Below are positions 44,423 through 52,928 of a stretch of 64,000 nucleotides of DNA, piece after piece; within the stretch, counting starts at the first letter, position 1, and each line of letters begins with the position of its first letter. This DNA comes from an uncultured Cohaesibacter sp. (GTDB lineage: Bacteria > Pseudomonadota > Alphaproteobacteria > Rhizobiales > Cohaesibacteraceae). Made by a program: the position numbers and the translations under genes. The stretch covers positions 2,535,501-2,599,500 of the forward strand of contig NZ_OY762934.1 of NCBI RefSeq assembly GCF_963667045.1, in the 5' to 3' direction. The notes beneath the pieces were generated by a model, which was not told the origin of the DNA, searched no databases, and saw only the letters and a list, made by a program, of their open reading frames with translations.

Positions 44423-45925
44423 TTACTGTCCCCTTTGAGACGGCAGCTTTGAAACCAGCCGCAGAGAGACCGAAAGGCCTTCCAGCTGATAATGCGGTCT
44501 CAGGAAGAACTTGGAGCTGTAGTAGCCGGGGTTGCCCTCGACTTCTTCGACCACAACTTCGGCTGCTGCCAGAGGATGGCGAGCCTTCTCGTCTTCGTGG
44601 GAAGTCTCGGCATTGAAGTCGACATATTTGTTGATCCAATCCTGTAGCCACTCCTGCATATCTTCCCGCTCGCGGAAAGATCCAACCTTGTCGCGAACGA
44701 TGCATTTGAGATAATGCGCGAAGCGGCAGGTAGCGAAGAGATAGGGCAGTCGCGCCGCCAGATTGGCATTGGCCGTGGCATCCGGATCGTCATATTCCGC
44801 AGGCTTCTGAAGACTCTGAGCCCCGATGAAGGCTGCCAGATCGGTGTTTTTGCGATGAATGAGTGGCATCATGCCATTCTTGGCAAGTTCCGCTTCCCGT
44901 CGATCCGAGATGGCAATCTCGGTTGGACATTTCATGTCCACGCCACCATCGTCCGTCGGGAAGGTGTGGGTTGGCAGCTCGTCAACCGTGCCGCCGGATT
45001 CCACGCCGCGAATGCGGGTGCACCAACCATATTCCTTGAAGGATCTGGTCACGTTGCGTGCCATGCCATAGGCGGCATTGACCCAGCAATATTTGTCTGA
45101 ACTTGCTCCTTCGGTATCTTCCTCAAAGGAGAATTCATCAACCGGATCGGTCTTCTCGCCATAGGGATGACGCCCAAGAAAACGCGGCATTGCAAGGCCC
45201 AGATAGCGACTGTCTTCGCTTTCTCTCAGAGACCGCCAGGCCGCATATTCCGGGGTCTGGAAAATCTTTGTCAAGTCGCGAGGGTTCGCCAGTTCCGACC
45301 AGGAATCCATCTGGAAAAGGGATGGTTCTGCGGCGGTCAAAAACGGAGCATGGGCGGCGGCGGCAACCTTGGACATTTCGCCAAGAAGCTCAACGTCCGG
45401 AGGGCTGTGATCGAAGTAGTAATCACCAACAAGACAACCGTAAGGTTCTCCACCAAACTGACCATATTCCTCTTCATAGAGTTTTTTGAAGATCGGCGAC
45501 TGGTCCCAGGCCGTACCCTTGAATTTGCGCAGGGTCTTGGAAAGGTCTTTCTTCGAGATATTGAGAACACGGATTTTCAGCATCTCGTCGGTTTCAGTAT
45601 TGTTGACGAGAAAATGCAGGCCCCGCCAGGCGCTCTCCAGCTTCTGGAAATCCTTGTGGTGGAGAATGAGATTGACCTGCTCGGTGAGCTTCTTGTCGAT
45701 CTCGGCAATGATGCCTTCAATGGACCGCAGGGCATCGTCAGATACCAGGGCTTCGTTCTGCAGGACCTGCTCGGCAAGGGTGCGGACAGCTTCTTCAACA
45801 GCCGTTCTGGCCTGATCGGACTTGGGGCGGAATTCCTTCTGCAACAAGGAGGCAAATTCGGAGGAGCCGAACGTGCTCTGCGTTTCAACAGCAGCCTCAG
45901 TAGTTTGGTTCATCGGATTGTTCAT
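44423..45925 (-). CDS. tssC: T6SS sheath large subunit TssC
   Basis: A 500-residue canonical TssC with HHKDFQKLESAWRGLHFLVN, SPPDVELLGEMSKVAAAAHA, YLGLAMPRFLGRHPYGEKTD, WVNAAYGMARNVTRSFKEYG and the full C-terminal block GYYSSKFFLRPHYQLEGLSV. It interdigitates with TssB to form the contractile sheath. It starts three bases after tssB. Confidence 0.97.
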   Translation of the reverse strand: MNNPMNQTTEAAVETQSTFGSSEFASLLQKEFRPKSDQARTAVEEAVRTLAEQVLQNEALVSDDALRSIEGIIAEIDKKLTEQVNLILHHKDFQKLESAWRGLHFLVNNTETDEMLKIRVLNISKKDLSKTLRKFKGTAWDQSPIFKKLYEEEYGQFGGEPYGCLVGDYYFDHSPPDVELLGEMSKVAAAAHAPFLTAAEPSLFQMDSWSELANPRDLTKIFQTPEYAAWRSLRESEDSRYLGLAMPRFLGRHPYGEKTDPVDEFSFEEDTEGASSDKYCWVNAAYGMARNVTRSFKEYGWCTRIRGVESGGTVDELPTHTFPTDDGGVDMKCPTEIAISDRREAELAKNGMMPLIHRKNTDLAAFIGAQSLQKPAEYDDPDATANANLAARLPYLFATCRFAHYLKCIVRDKVGSFREREDMQEWLQDWINKYVDFNAETSHEDEKARHPLAAAEVVVEEVEGNPGYYSSKFFLRPHYQLEGLSVSLRLVSKLPSQRGQ

Positions 45926-45928
45926 GAT

Positions 45929-46447
45929 CTACTCCTCGCTCTGTGCGCTGTCGCCGCTGGTTGCCGGGGCAGACGCCAGCGCCCGCAAAAGGCTAGGATC
46001 CTGAATAATCTGCGCCATCAGGTTTTCTGCTCCGGTCTTGCCGTCCATGTAGGTGGTCAGGTTCGAGAGCTGGGTTCGGGCATCAAGCAGTTTTTTTAAC
46101 GGCTCGACCTTCTTTGCGATTGCAGCAGGCGAAAAATCGTCCAGGCTTTCAAACGTAATGTCGACCGCGAGATTGCCTTCGCCGGTTAGCGTATTGGGAA
46201 CTGTGAAGGCAGCCCTTGGCTTCATCGATTTCATGCGCTCGTCAAAATTGTCGACGTCGATCTCAAGAAATTTCCGATCCGCCACCGCTGGCAAAGGCTC
46301 TTCGGATTTGCCCGAAAGATCGGACATCACACCCATAACGAAAGGCAACTGCACCGATTTTTCAGCGCCGTAAAGCTCCACGTCATACTCGATCTGAACA
46401 CGTGGGGCGCGATTGCGCGCGATGAATTTTTGACTGCTACCGGCCAT
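45929..46447 (-). CDS. tssB: T6SS sheath small subunit TssB
   Basis: A 172-residue TssB (NRAPRVQIEYDVELYGAEKS, VMGVMSDLSGKSE, FLEIDVDNFDERM, LTTYMDGKTGAENL). Its sequence is about 80 percent the same by eye as residues 1-158 of the fusion encoded at 32642-35563, so the two are recent paralogues. Confidence 0.97.
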   Translation of the reverse strand: MAGSSQKFIARNRAPRVQIEYDVELYGAEKSVQLPFVMGVMSDLSGKSEEPLPAVADRKFLEIDVDNFDERMKSMKPRAAFTVPNTLTGEGNLAVDITFESLDDFSPAAIAKKVEPLKKLLDARTQLSNLTTYMDGKTGAENLMAQIIQDPSLLRALASAPATSGDSAQSEE

Positions 46448-46517
46448 CTGAAGGCTCCCCTGTTTAACTGGTTCTGTGTGGTCCCGAACCGATGAAAAGG
46501 TTCATTGCGGACTTGAA

Positions 46518-47546
46518 TTAGTCGTCGATTTCTTCGATGCCGCCGATCAGGGCAACATTCTCAACCCCTTGTGGCGCCATATCTCGCATGATGGTGAAGA
46601 AGTCAGCAGAGATGAGACGGCGCGCGCGTGTCAGCAGAAGCGGCACAGGACTGGAGGGTTCATGGCGCGCGTAATAGTCGACGATCCTGTCGATCGCCCG
46701 CTTCACATCTTCTGGTGAATGGATCGCTCCCGATGAGGCTGACGAGGCCGGTACCGAGGCTCCGTCCATATCGGCTGAATCTTCGATTTCCAGGTCTGCT
46801 TCGGACAGGAAAGTTTCGGCATGGGCGCTGATGCGCCTTTTTATCTCTCTGAGAATTTCTTGCAGAGGGTCGAGGTCTGGGCCGAGACTGCCGATCTGTT
46901 CATCAAACACCGAACTGATCGCCTTCACATGTTCAAGACAAGCGTTGAGCGCGGTAACAATGGCTTCGATATGAGATGGGTCGGTATCCCGAAAGGCTGC
47001 GGACACAATCTGCGGCGTCGGGACACTATCCATGCCCGCGGGAGCGGATATTTCCCCTTCAGCTATCTGCACGTCACGCAAGCTGAAGCGACCGAATGCC
47101 CGACTTTCCGTAAGTGCGGCCAACCGCAGAGAGCCGAGAATGCCATCGCGGTCGGTCAACCCGATAGCCGCATTGACTCGCATTGTGGGGTCATTGTCAT
47201 CCTCGGCGTCAAGTTGGGGATGAACACTTTCCCAATAGCCCTCAAGAGAGCGCCGGATGTAGGCGAGAACCGGTTCAAAAGCGAGGATGCCGCCTGTTCG
47301 CAGCGCAGCATTGGCAAGCATTATCGCGATACGCAGGTCTTTTGTCCTGCCAAGCAGTGAAACGGCCGCAGCTTCGACCTCGGCGAAATCCGGGTCTTCG
47401 GCGGGGATGACTGCATCCCCGATAACCCGTTCCTCTCCTGGCCGGTTAAGTCGTGTCAGGGCTGTGTAGTCTGCATCATATTCGAGATCCATTCCACTCG
47501 GCGCATCATCTCCGAAGCTGCGTAGTAGATCATCCAGATCGAGCAT
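46518..47546 (-). CDS. tssA: T6SS cap/baseplate-associated protein TssA
   Basis: A 342-residue TssA with an ImpA N-terminal domain (FGDDAPSGMDLEYDADYTAL, RTKDLRIAIMLANAALRTGG, WESVHPQLDAEDDNDPTMRV) and a C-terminal region ending near residue 340. ATG 47546 with AAGGAA upstream is preferred over the open frame start at 47588. TssA guides assembly and caps the growing sheath. Confidence 0.92.
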   Translation of the reverse strand: MLDLDDLLRSFGDDAPSGMDLEYDADYTALTRLNRPGEERVIGDAVIPAEDPDFAEVEAAAVSLLGRTKDLRIAIMLANAALRTGGILAFEPVLAYIRRSLEGYWESVHPQLDAEDDNDPTMRVNAAIGLTDRDGILGSLRLAALTESRAFGRFSLRDVQIAEGEISAPAGMDSVPTPQIVSAAFRDTDPSHIEAIVTALNACLEHVKAISSVFDEQIGSLGPDLDPLQEILREIKRRISAHAETFLSEADLEIEDSADMDGASVPASSASSGAIHSPEDVKRAIDRIVDYYARHEPSSPVPLLLTRARRLISADFFTIMRDMAPQGVENVALIGGIEEIDD

Positions 47547-47600
47547 TATAGGTTCCTTTTGATCGGTGGTTCCATCTTTTGCGGACACAGGTTTTCCCGC

Positions 47601-48959
47601 TCAGCACTGCAGTTTTTCCGCTGCGCTGATAAAATTTTCTCTCTCGGTGCCCTCACTGATTTGCTCTGCGAGCTGATTGATCAGCTCCCGGGAAGAGCGC
47701 GCGGTTTGTGCTTTCTTTTTGACCACCACACGCGCAATCGGACCAAGATCTGTGGTCATGAGGTCTGTCAATTTCTGCAGGTATTCGCTCGAAAACCCGT
47801 CGGCCGAAGAGATCTGGCTTTGCGTGTCAGACAGAGCCTTGCGCATGATGAGCCGCAGTTCTTCACGTTCTTTCTCGTCGTCGAACTCCCGCAACACGGT
47901 CTCGATCATCTCGTCGGGGCTGGTGGCTTTCGCAGCCGCACGACGGGCAATCACCTTGCCGATCGGTCCGATGGTGGAGGTAAGGTGATGCTCGACCTTT
48001 CGCAGGCTTTGTTCACTCATCCGGTCTAGAAGAGTGTCTGTTGAAGCACCGTCTCTGCGCTTGGCCGCACGAGGTGGCGGCGCTATGTCGATAAGTCCCG
48101 TACGGTCGGCCGTCGGCATGATGCACGACAGCGCATCCCGCATCTGGATTGCGCTTTCAAAGCGGTCCTCGGGATCCACGCTCATAGCCTTGAGAACCAC
48201 TGCGTCAAGTTCGGGACTGATCGAGGAGACGTGACTGCTTGGTGGTGCAATCTGGCCGTTACGCATCGCTGCAAACAGGGCTTCCGCTCCGCCGCCCTTG
48301 TATGGCTTGCGGCCGGTAAGCAATTCATAGAGCAGAATGCCGCAGGCATAGATATCTGCGCGTGCATCTACCTCACTACCGGTGAGCTGCTCGGGAGCCA
48401 TATAGGCCGGGGTGCCGACCATGCCCGCGCCTGTTGCCTCCATTGCAGTCAATCGGGCGATGCCGAAATCGGTCAGCTTGACGATACCGTCGTCGGCTAA
48501 CATGACGTTCGCCGGTTTGAGATCGCGATGGACGATGCCCGCTGCATGGATACAGGCAAGCCCGGAAAGGGTTTGCGATATGATGGCATGGATCTCTTCA
48601 AGAGACAGAGGCTCGGGCGCATCGCGTCGATCCTCAAGCGTAATGGAGCGAACGCGTTCCATCACCAGATAGGGCACACCATCTTCTTGCAGATAGTCGA
48701 AAATCGTCACCAGATTGGGATGCAGGACGCGACCGCCAGCACGGGCTTCGCGGGCAAACCGTTCCAGCCAGTCCTGACCACCAGAATCGTTGATCAGATG
48801 CTTGTGGATCGTCTTGATCGCAACCGGTCGATCGATATCCGGGTCCTGCCCCGCATAGACCATACCCATTGCACCTTCACCAAGGATGCCCTCGATGCGA
48901 TATTTGCCGATGAACCTGCGTGCTCCGGCTCCGGGAGCAATAATTGTTGTATCAGTCAT
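47601..48959 (-). CDS. ppkA: T6SS Ser/Thr protein kinase PpkA with tandem C-terminal repeats
   Basis: A 452-residue Hanks-type kinase. The glycine loop GEGAMGMVYAG starts at residue 28, the catalytic lysine is in VAIKTIHK (Lys49), HRDLKPANV is at 144-152, DFG at 165-167 and the APE motif at 188-190; all are intact. Two related C-terminal repeats (about 320-372 and 395-445) share GPIGKVIARR / GPIARVVVKK and a DELI-like helix, resembling the DUF8082 type. There is no membrane span, unlike many PpkA proteins. It overlaps by eight bases the upstream heme-sensor gene, whose membrane HAMP protein may supply the signal input. It is expected to phosphorylate the FHA protein. Confidence 0.92.
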   Translation of the reverse strand: MTDTTIIAPGAGARRFIGKYRIEGILGEGAMGMVYAGQDPDIDRPVAIKTIHKHLINDSGGQDWLERFAREARAGGRVLHPNLVTIFDYLQEDGVPYLVMERVRSITLEDRRDAPEPLSLEEIHAIISQTLSGLACIHAAGIVHRDLKPANVMLADDGIVKLTDFGIARLTAMEATGAGMVGTPAYMAPEQLTGSEVDARADIYACGILLYELLTGRKPYKGGGAEALFAAMRNGQIAPPSSHVSSISPELDAVVLKAMSVDPEDRFESAIQMRDALSCIMPTADRTGLIDIAPPPRAAKRRDGASTDTLLDRMSEQSLRKVEHHLTSTIGPIGKVIARRAAAKATSPDEMIETVLREFDDEKEREELRLIMRKALSDTQSQISSADGFSSEYLQKLTDLMTTDLGPIARVVVKKKAQTARSSRELINQLAEQISEGTERENFISAAEKLQC

Positions 48960-49824
48960 CTATCATACTCATGGCTCGTTCAAGACTACGTCTGACCCGG
49001 TTGAAGGAAAGGGAAAGAGAGCTGATTTCATCATTGCCCGGCTTCTTGTATTCGGGCACTGAGAAGTCTCCCATGCTCACTTTTTCTGCTGCCGATGACA
49101 TGAGACGTACGGGGCGGAGCACAATACGACCGAGCATGACGTTGGTAATCACGAAGACGAGCAGAAATACAACGGTGAAGCCGGCAACCAGAATGATGCC
49201 GGTTTCACGGGCGCGTTTGTCCGCAATGGCCATGGGAGCCGTGATAATCTGCGCGCCGACAGTCTCGCCAAGTTTCCAGCCGAATCCGTGATCCGGTCCG
49301 TAAAGATCGATCATCGCAGGTGGGGCCACATCCGGTGTTGAATGGCAGGTAAGGCATCCCTTCTGCTTGATGGTCAACGGGAAGGCTATGGTCAGAAACT
49401 TGCTTCCCTCTCTCTCGACAACTGTCGAAATCTGGTCGAGATCTGGATCAGCTCTGAGCTGATTGATGAGCGACTTTTCCAATTCGTTCGGCAGATCTGC
49501 CGGATTGGTCGGATCAAGGGCGGCTTCCTTATAGTCGAATTCGGGAAACTGCTTCTGCAATGTTGAGAAGACCGTTTGCGCCGAGAATGCCGCCACCGTT
49601 TCGGGTAGAAAAAGAATATCGTTATTGTCAGACAGAAGCGGGTCGATATTGTTGACCGTATAGGATCTGACAGCCAACGCATTGGCCCTCACAAGATCGG
49701 CTGAACGTTTGACTTCCTCAACGGCGGATTTTTGCACGATCGAATAGGAAATTCCGGCAGCAGCCAGGAGACCGATAAAACAGGCCAGAAACAGGGCTAT
49801 GTTATATTTGAGGCGCAAGCCCAT
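48952..49824 (-). CDS. Tll0287-like (DUF3365) heme-c sensor with HAMP domain
   Basis: A 290-residue membrane protein. An N-terminal span (residues 8-30) is followed by a periplasmic Tll0287-like domain with a covalent heme-c site CLTCH (157-161), just before HSTPDVAP. A second span lies near residues 209-229, followed by a HAMP domain (RIVLRPVRLMSSAAEKVSMG). It has no kinase or methyl-accepting output of its own. The stop overlaps the ppkA start by eight bases (ATGACTGA), so the two are translated together. A redox or gas signal relayed to PpkA is inferred. Confidence 0.85.
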   Translation of the reverse strand: MGLRLKYNIALFLACFIGLLAAAGISYSIVQKSAVEEVKRSADLVRANALAVRSYTVNNIDPLLSDNNDILFLPETVAAFSAQTVFSTLQKQFPEFDYKEAALDPTNPADLPNELEKSLINQLRADPDLDQISTVVEREGSKFLTIAFPLTIKQKGCLTCHSTPDVAPPAMIDLYGPDHGFGWKLGETVGAQIITAPMAIADKRARETGIILVAGFTVVFLLVFVITNVMLGRIVLRPVRLMSSAAEKVSMGDFSVPEYKKPGNDEISSLSLSFNRVRRSLERAMSMIDD

Positions 49825-49891
49825 GAGTTGGTATCCTCTTTTTCTCTTGCGGGCAGTCAGTTAAATTCTGTGACGAAAAGTGTGGTTGCAT

Positions 49892-50914
49892 TTATGAACT
49901 CAGCTCTAGCAACTGCCTTCGGGTGAGGATGCCTGTCTGGTCTTCCGAGCGGTTCTTCTGGAAAGCCTTGATTGCCTCCCGGGTCTGAGGTCCAAAGATG
50001 CCGTCGACCAATCCCTCGTAGAGTTGCTGTTCCCGTAGCTTGCTCTGAACCGTTTGTTTGGCCTCTCTGGACAGGGTTTGTTCCAGACGTTCAAGCGCCT
50101 CTAGAGTTTCCCCGGACGAGGCTGCGGGGACAGGATCGTTCGCGATATTGTCCGCCTCGATAGGGCTATTCAGTTTGGCTTGGCCGGATTGCCCACTTTT
50201 AGGCTCTGGAGAAACCTCAAGGGGCAAGTCGGCTTGAACCGTAACCCCAGTTTTGGCGGGAAGGCGAAGGAAGATCAGGTTTCTTGGCAACTCTGAAATT
50301 GTGATCCTGTCGTCATGCATCATATTGCGAAGCAAGGTGCCGATCTCGACTTCATCGCCTGCTGCACTTTCTTCCATTGCTGCCAGAATGGTGCCAAATG
50401 CCGTTTCCTTTGAGACCACGATCGGACTTGCGCCCGGGACTGCTTCAGGAGCTTTTTCCACGTTGCTAAGGCCCTCCAGGAGGGCCTCTTGTGGTACGAT
50501 TGTTATAACGACGGCGCCTCCTTGTTCGGCTTGCGCTGCAGAACGCGAGAAGGCTTGAATGGGGATGGCTTGCGTGAAAAGGTCCGTAGGCCGGTTGAGC
50601 TTTGCTCCTCTGGGCAGAATGAACGGGCGGCCTTCGAACTTGACAGCGGGCACATCCAGATAGATGAAAGTTGCCCGCGCACTGGCTGCTTCATGCGCAA
50701 AGCGCATCAGGATCGAGCGGAGCTGAGCGTTGTTCGGATCATGGGCTCGCAGGGTTTCTGCACCCATCAATTGCAATTGCGTCTGCATGTCATCTGCGCG
50801 CTGTACCCCAGCCCCCACGGATATAACCAAGGCGACGACGCGGTCTGGTTGGGCTGCGGCAGGCATAGCCCACAGGGCTATTGCCAAAATCGTCGTGACG
50901 ATGCGCGCTTTCAT
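49892..50914 (-). CDS. Secreted caspase-like-fold protein with C-terminal peptidoglycan-binding domain
   Basis: A 340-residue exported protein with a signal peptide cut after AAAQ (residue ~22). The N-terminal domain has the outline of a caspase-like (C14) fold (RVVALVISVGAG, ATFIYLDVPAVKFEGRPFIL). The expected SGHG histidine motif and the DxC cysteine motif are absent, so it is probably not a peptidase. After a low-complexity linker a PG_binding_1 domain closes the protein (EQQLYEGLVDGIFGPQTREA, IKAFQK). It is located between the S8-like protease and the heme sensor. A periplasmic wall-associated regulator or T6SS assembly factor is inferred. Confidence 0.7.
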   Translation of the reverse strand: MKARIVTTILAIALWAMPAAAQPDRVVALVISVGAGVQRADDMQTQLQLMGAETLRAHDPNNAQLRSILMRFAHEAASARATFIYLDVPAVKFEGRPFILPRGAKLNRPTDLFTQAIPIQAFSRSAAQAEQGGAVVITIVPQEALLEGLSNVEKAPEAVPGASPIVVSKETAFGTILAAMEESAAGDEVEIGTLLRNMMHDDRITISELPRNLIFLRLPAKTGVTVQADLPLEVSPEPKSGQSGQAKLNSPIEADNIANDPVPAASSGETLEALERLEQTLSREAKQTVQSKLREQQLYEGLVDGIFGPQTREAIKAFQKNRSEDQTGILTRRQLLELSS

Positions 50915-51102
50915 GAAAACTCCCTTTGAGCCAATTTGCTGTCAGTTTGTGAGTGCTGAAAGAAACTGATCTGGTTCACGGCAAGGGGGAAAAAAGACAA
51001 GACAACCCCAAAAGGCATGTCAGAAAGGCGCGCTAAAATGCTTCAATCAGGAAGAAGCAAAAGCAGAAGGATTTTAAGACGGGAATTGTGGGAGGCAGGG
51101 GA

Positions 51103-52269
51103 TCACTTGCAGGAAATCGGGCCTTTTGCTTCGCTGAGCAGTACAGCGCATGCATCGATCATAGGGTCTCCGCCCCGTTTTGTGACCGACGCATGAAGAA
51201 CATGGGCAAGCGTCTCTACGGGCAAGCCCGGATGCAGCTCCAACAAAAGAGCCAAAATACCCGATATGTGGGCCGCAGCAACTGAAGAACCAGAAACATA
51301 GCGATAGTCGTTATGCGGTGCTGTGCTGATCACATCAACGGACGGGGCTGGTATGCCGGCTTTCGTTGGGCCGCCTGCTGCGATGACGCCGGAAACAGAT
51401 GCAGGAAAGGATGCTGCTTCTTTTTCCCCCCAGGCTGCAACCACCACGATATTCTTTTGAATGGCGGCCTGTATGAGCTCTTCCAGAAGCGGGTCCTTTG
51501 GCCCTCCCAAACTGAGGTTGATGACGTCATAGCCATTAAGGAGCGCGAAGTTGAGTGCTCTGGCGAGGGAAAAGCTGTTGCATTCTCCCGGCATGTTCGG
51601 AGCTTGCCAGCAGGCTCGCAAACTGGTCAACCGTGCCTTGGGTGCAACGCCGACAATTCCGGTCGCGTTGGCAACATCGGCAGCAATAATACCAGCTATT
51701 GCCGTACCATGCTCTTCCGCAACAACGGTCTGCCCATCTCCGACAAAATCCTTGGAAGGTGTTAGCCGTCCTGACAGGTCAGGATGGCTCGCGTCAATTG
51801 ATGAATCCACCACGGCAATTTTCACGCCAGATCCGGTTGAATATCGTTGTGCTGCGACGGCGTTGATTTGAGCCAGTGCTGTCTGGATCGGGAATAGCGG
51901 GTCGGAATAGCGGCTTTCAAGCGTTTTGAAATCCTGCATTCTCTGAACGGTTCGGATCTGCTTGTCCGCCTGAAGCCGGGCAATCAAGCTATCCATATCC
52001 GTTTCCTGACTTGCCTCCACCACGAAACAATGCACGTTAATGGACTCGAGTGGCCACTCAGCGGTTAGCGTTAGGCCAAACCGGGACATGATCTCGCTCG
52101 CGGTTTCATCAATCGTTTTGCGGTCAGCCAAAGGCACCGTCAGGATCAGATGGGCTTTTGAGGCGATGGTGTTGGCCGGCTTCAAAAGAAATGGCTGCGT
52201 CTGGGCAAGGGCGGGGCTAGCCAGGCCAATGGCAAGCAGTATGGTGGCGGCAAGGGTTGCGCGACGCAT
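51103..52269 (-). CDS. Secreted S8 (subtilisin-like) protease with altered oxyanion site
   Basis: A 388-residue protein. The signal peptide ends at ALAQ (residue 23), and an inhibitor-like propeptide region extends to about residue 110. The S8 catalytic domain has Asp155 in IAVVDSSID, His187 in EEHGTAIAGI and Ser329 in SGSSVAAAH. The normal oxyanion-hole asparagine in the AAGN motif is replaced (AAWGE, 278-282), so activity may be low or substrate-specific. The gene starts three bases after the anti-sigma gene, giving an ECF-anti-sigma-protease operon. Processing of a periplasmic T6SS regulator, or of the anti-sigma factor, is a plausible inference. Confidence 0.82.
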   Translation of the reverse strand: MRRATLAATILLAIGLASPALAQTQPFLLKPANTIASKAHLILTVPLADRKTIDETASEIMSRFGLTLTAEWPLESINVHCFVVEASQETDMDSLIARLQADKQIRTVQRMQDFKTLESRYSDPLFPIQTALAQINAVAAQRYSTGSGVKIAVVDSSIDASHPDLSGRLTPSKDFVGDGQTVVAEEHGTAIAGIIAADVANATGIVGVAPKARLTSLRACWQAPNMPGECNSFSLARALNFALLNGYDVINLSLGGPKDPLLEELIQAAIQKNIVVVAAWGEKEAASFPASVSGVIAAGGPTKAGIPAPSVDVISTAPHNDYRYVSGSSVAAAHISGILALLLELHPGLPVETLAHVLHASVTKRGGDPMIDACAVLLSEAKGPISCK

Positions 52270-52271
52270 GG

Positions 52272-52928
52272 TCAGTCCGCCGGAGATGCGAAGATGATTT
52301 CCGGAGCGCTCATCAGGGCTTTCGAGAGCGCAACGAGATCTTCGCCCTGTTTGGGCTTGGTTGTGTAAACGCCCGTGTCAGACGGTCCGCTTTGAATTTC
52401 AAGTCCATATCTGGACAGAACAGTTGGCAAGGCTTCGGCGTCGACATTCGGAGCGATCTGGAATTTGATCGTCGCTTGCGAATTGGTATCGGTGCTGGTC
52501 AGTGTTTGGAAAGTGTTATTGGGCGCAGTCGGCAAGAAGACCGCGATTGCCAAAAGGCATGCGACCGCGCTTGCGCCTCCAATGATGAACCCCGTCTTGA
52601 ATTGACCAAGCAACCTCCAGAGATTGAATGCTGGTTTGCTGCGAGGTTTCTCAGCTTCGATCTGAGCACGCAGCATTTCCCAACTGCGCGAGACGGGGGC
52701 TTCAAAAGGGTCGGAGATCTTAACATGCCTGGCGAGCTGCTGTTGGCGGGCAACTTCGAGCGCAAAATCATGATTGTTGACCATGCGTTTTTTGACTGCG
52801 TCATGCTGTTCGGAGGACAACGTACCATTCACGTACCAGGGAATAAGCTCCCACAGATCATCATGATTGTCGTCCGACGAAGAATTCCTGGTCTTAAGCA
52901 ACTTCGTTCTCCGAATAATTGGGCGCAT
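52272..52928 (-). CDS. Anti-sigma factor (single-span membrane protein)
   Basis: A 218-residue protein. The N-terminal motif LWELIPWYVNGTLSSEQHDA is typical of ECF anti-sigma factors. One membrane span lies near residues 112-130 (GFIIGGASAVACLLAIAVFL), followed by a periplasmic C-terminal domain of about 85 residues. No zinc-binding HxxxCxxC is seen. It overlaps the sigma gene by 35 bases; a TTG at 52901 is an alternative start. It should hold the adjacent ECF sigma factor inactive until a periplasmic signal arrives. Confidence 0.82.
   Translation of the reverse strand: MRPIIRRTKLLKTRNSSSDDNHDDLWELIPWYVNGTLSSEQHDAVKKRMVNNHDFALEVARQQQLARHVKISDPFEAPVSRSWEMLRAQIEAEKPRSKPAFNLWRLLGQFKTGFIIGGASAVACLLAIAVFLPTAPNNTFQTLTSTDTNSQATIKFQIAPNVDAEALPTVLSRYGLEIQSGPSDTGVYTTKPKQGEDLVALSKALMSAPEIIFASPAD

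Noticed and set aside
45167-46099. 310-codon open frame on the plus strand
   Set aside because: Opposite tssC and tssB, which are unmistakable; a high-GC shadow frame.
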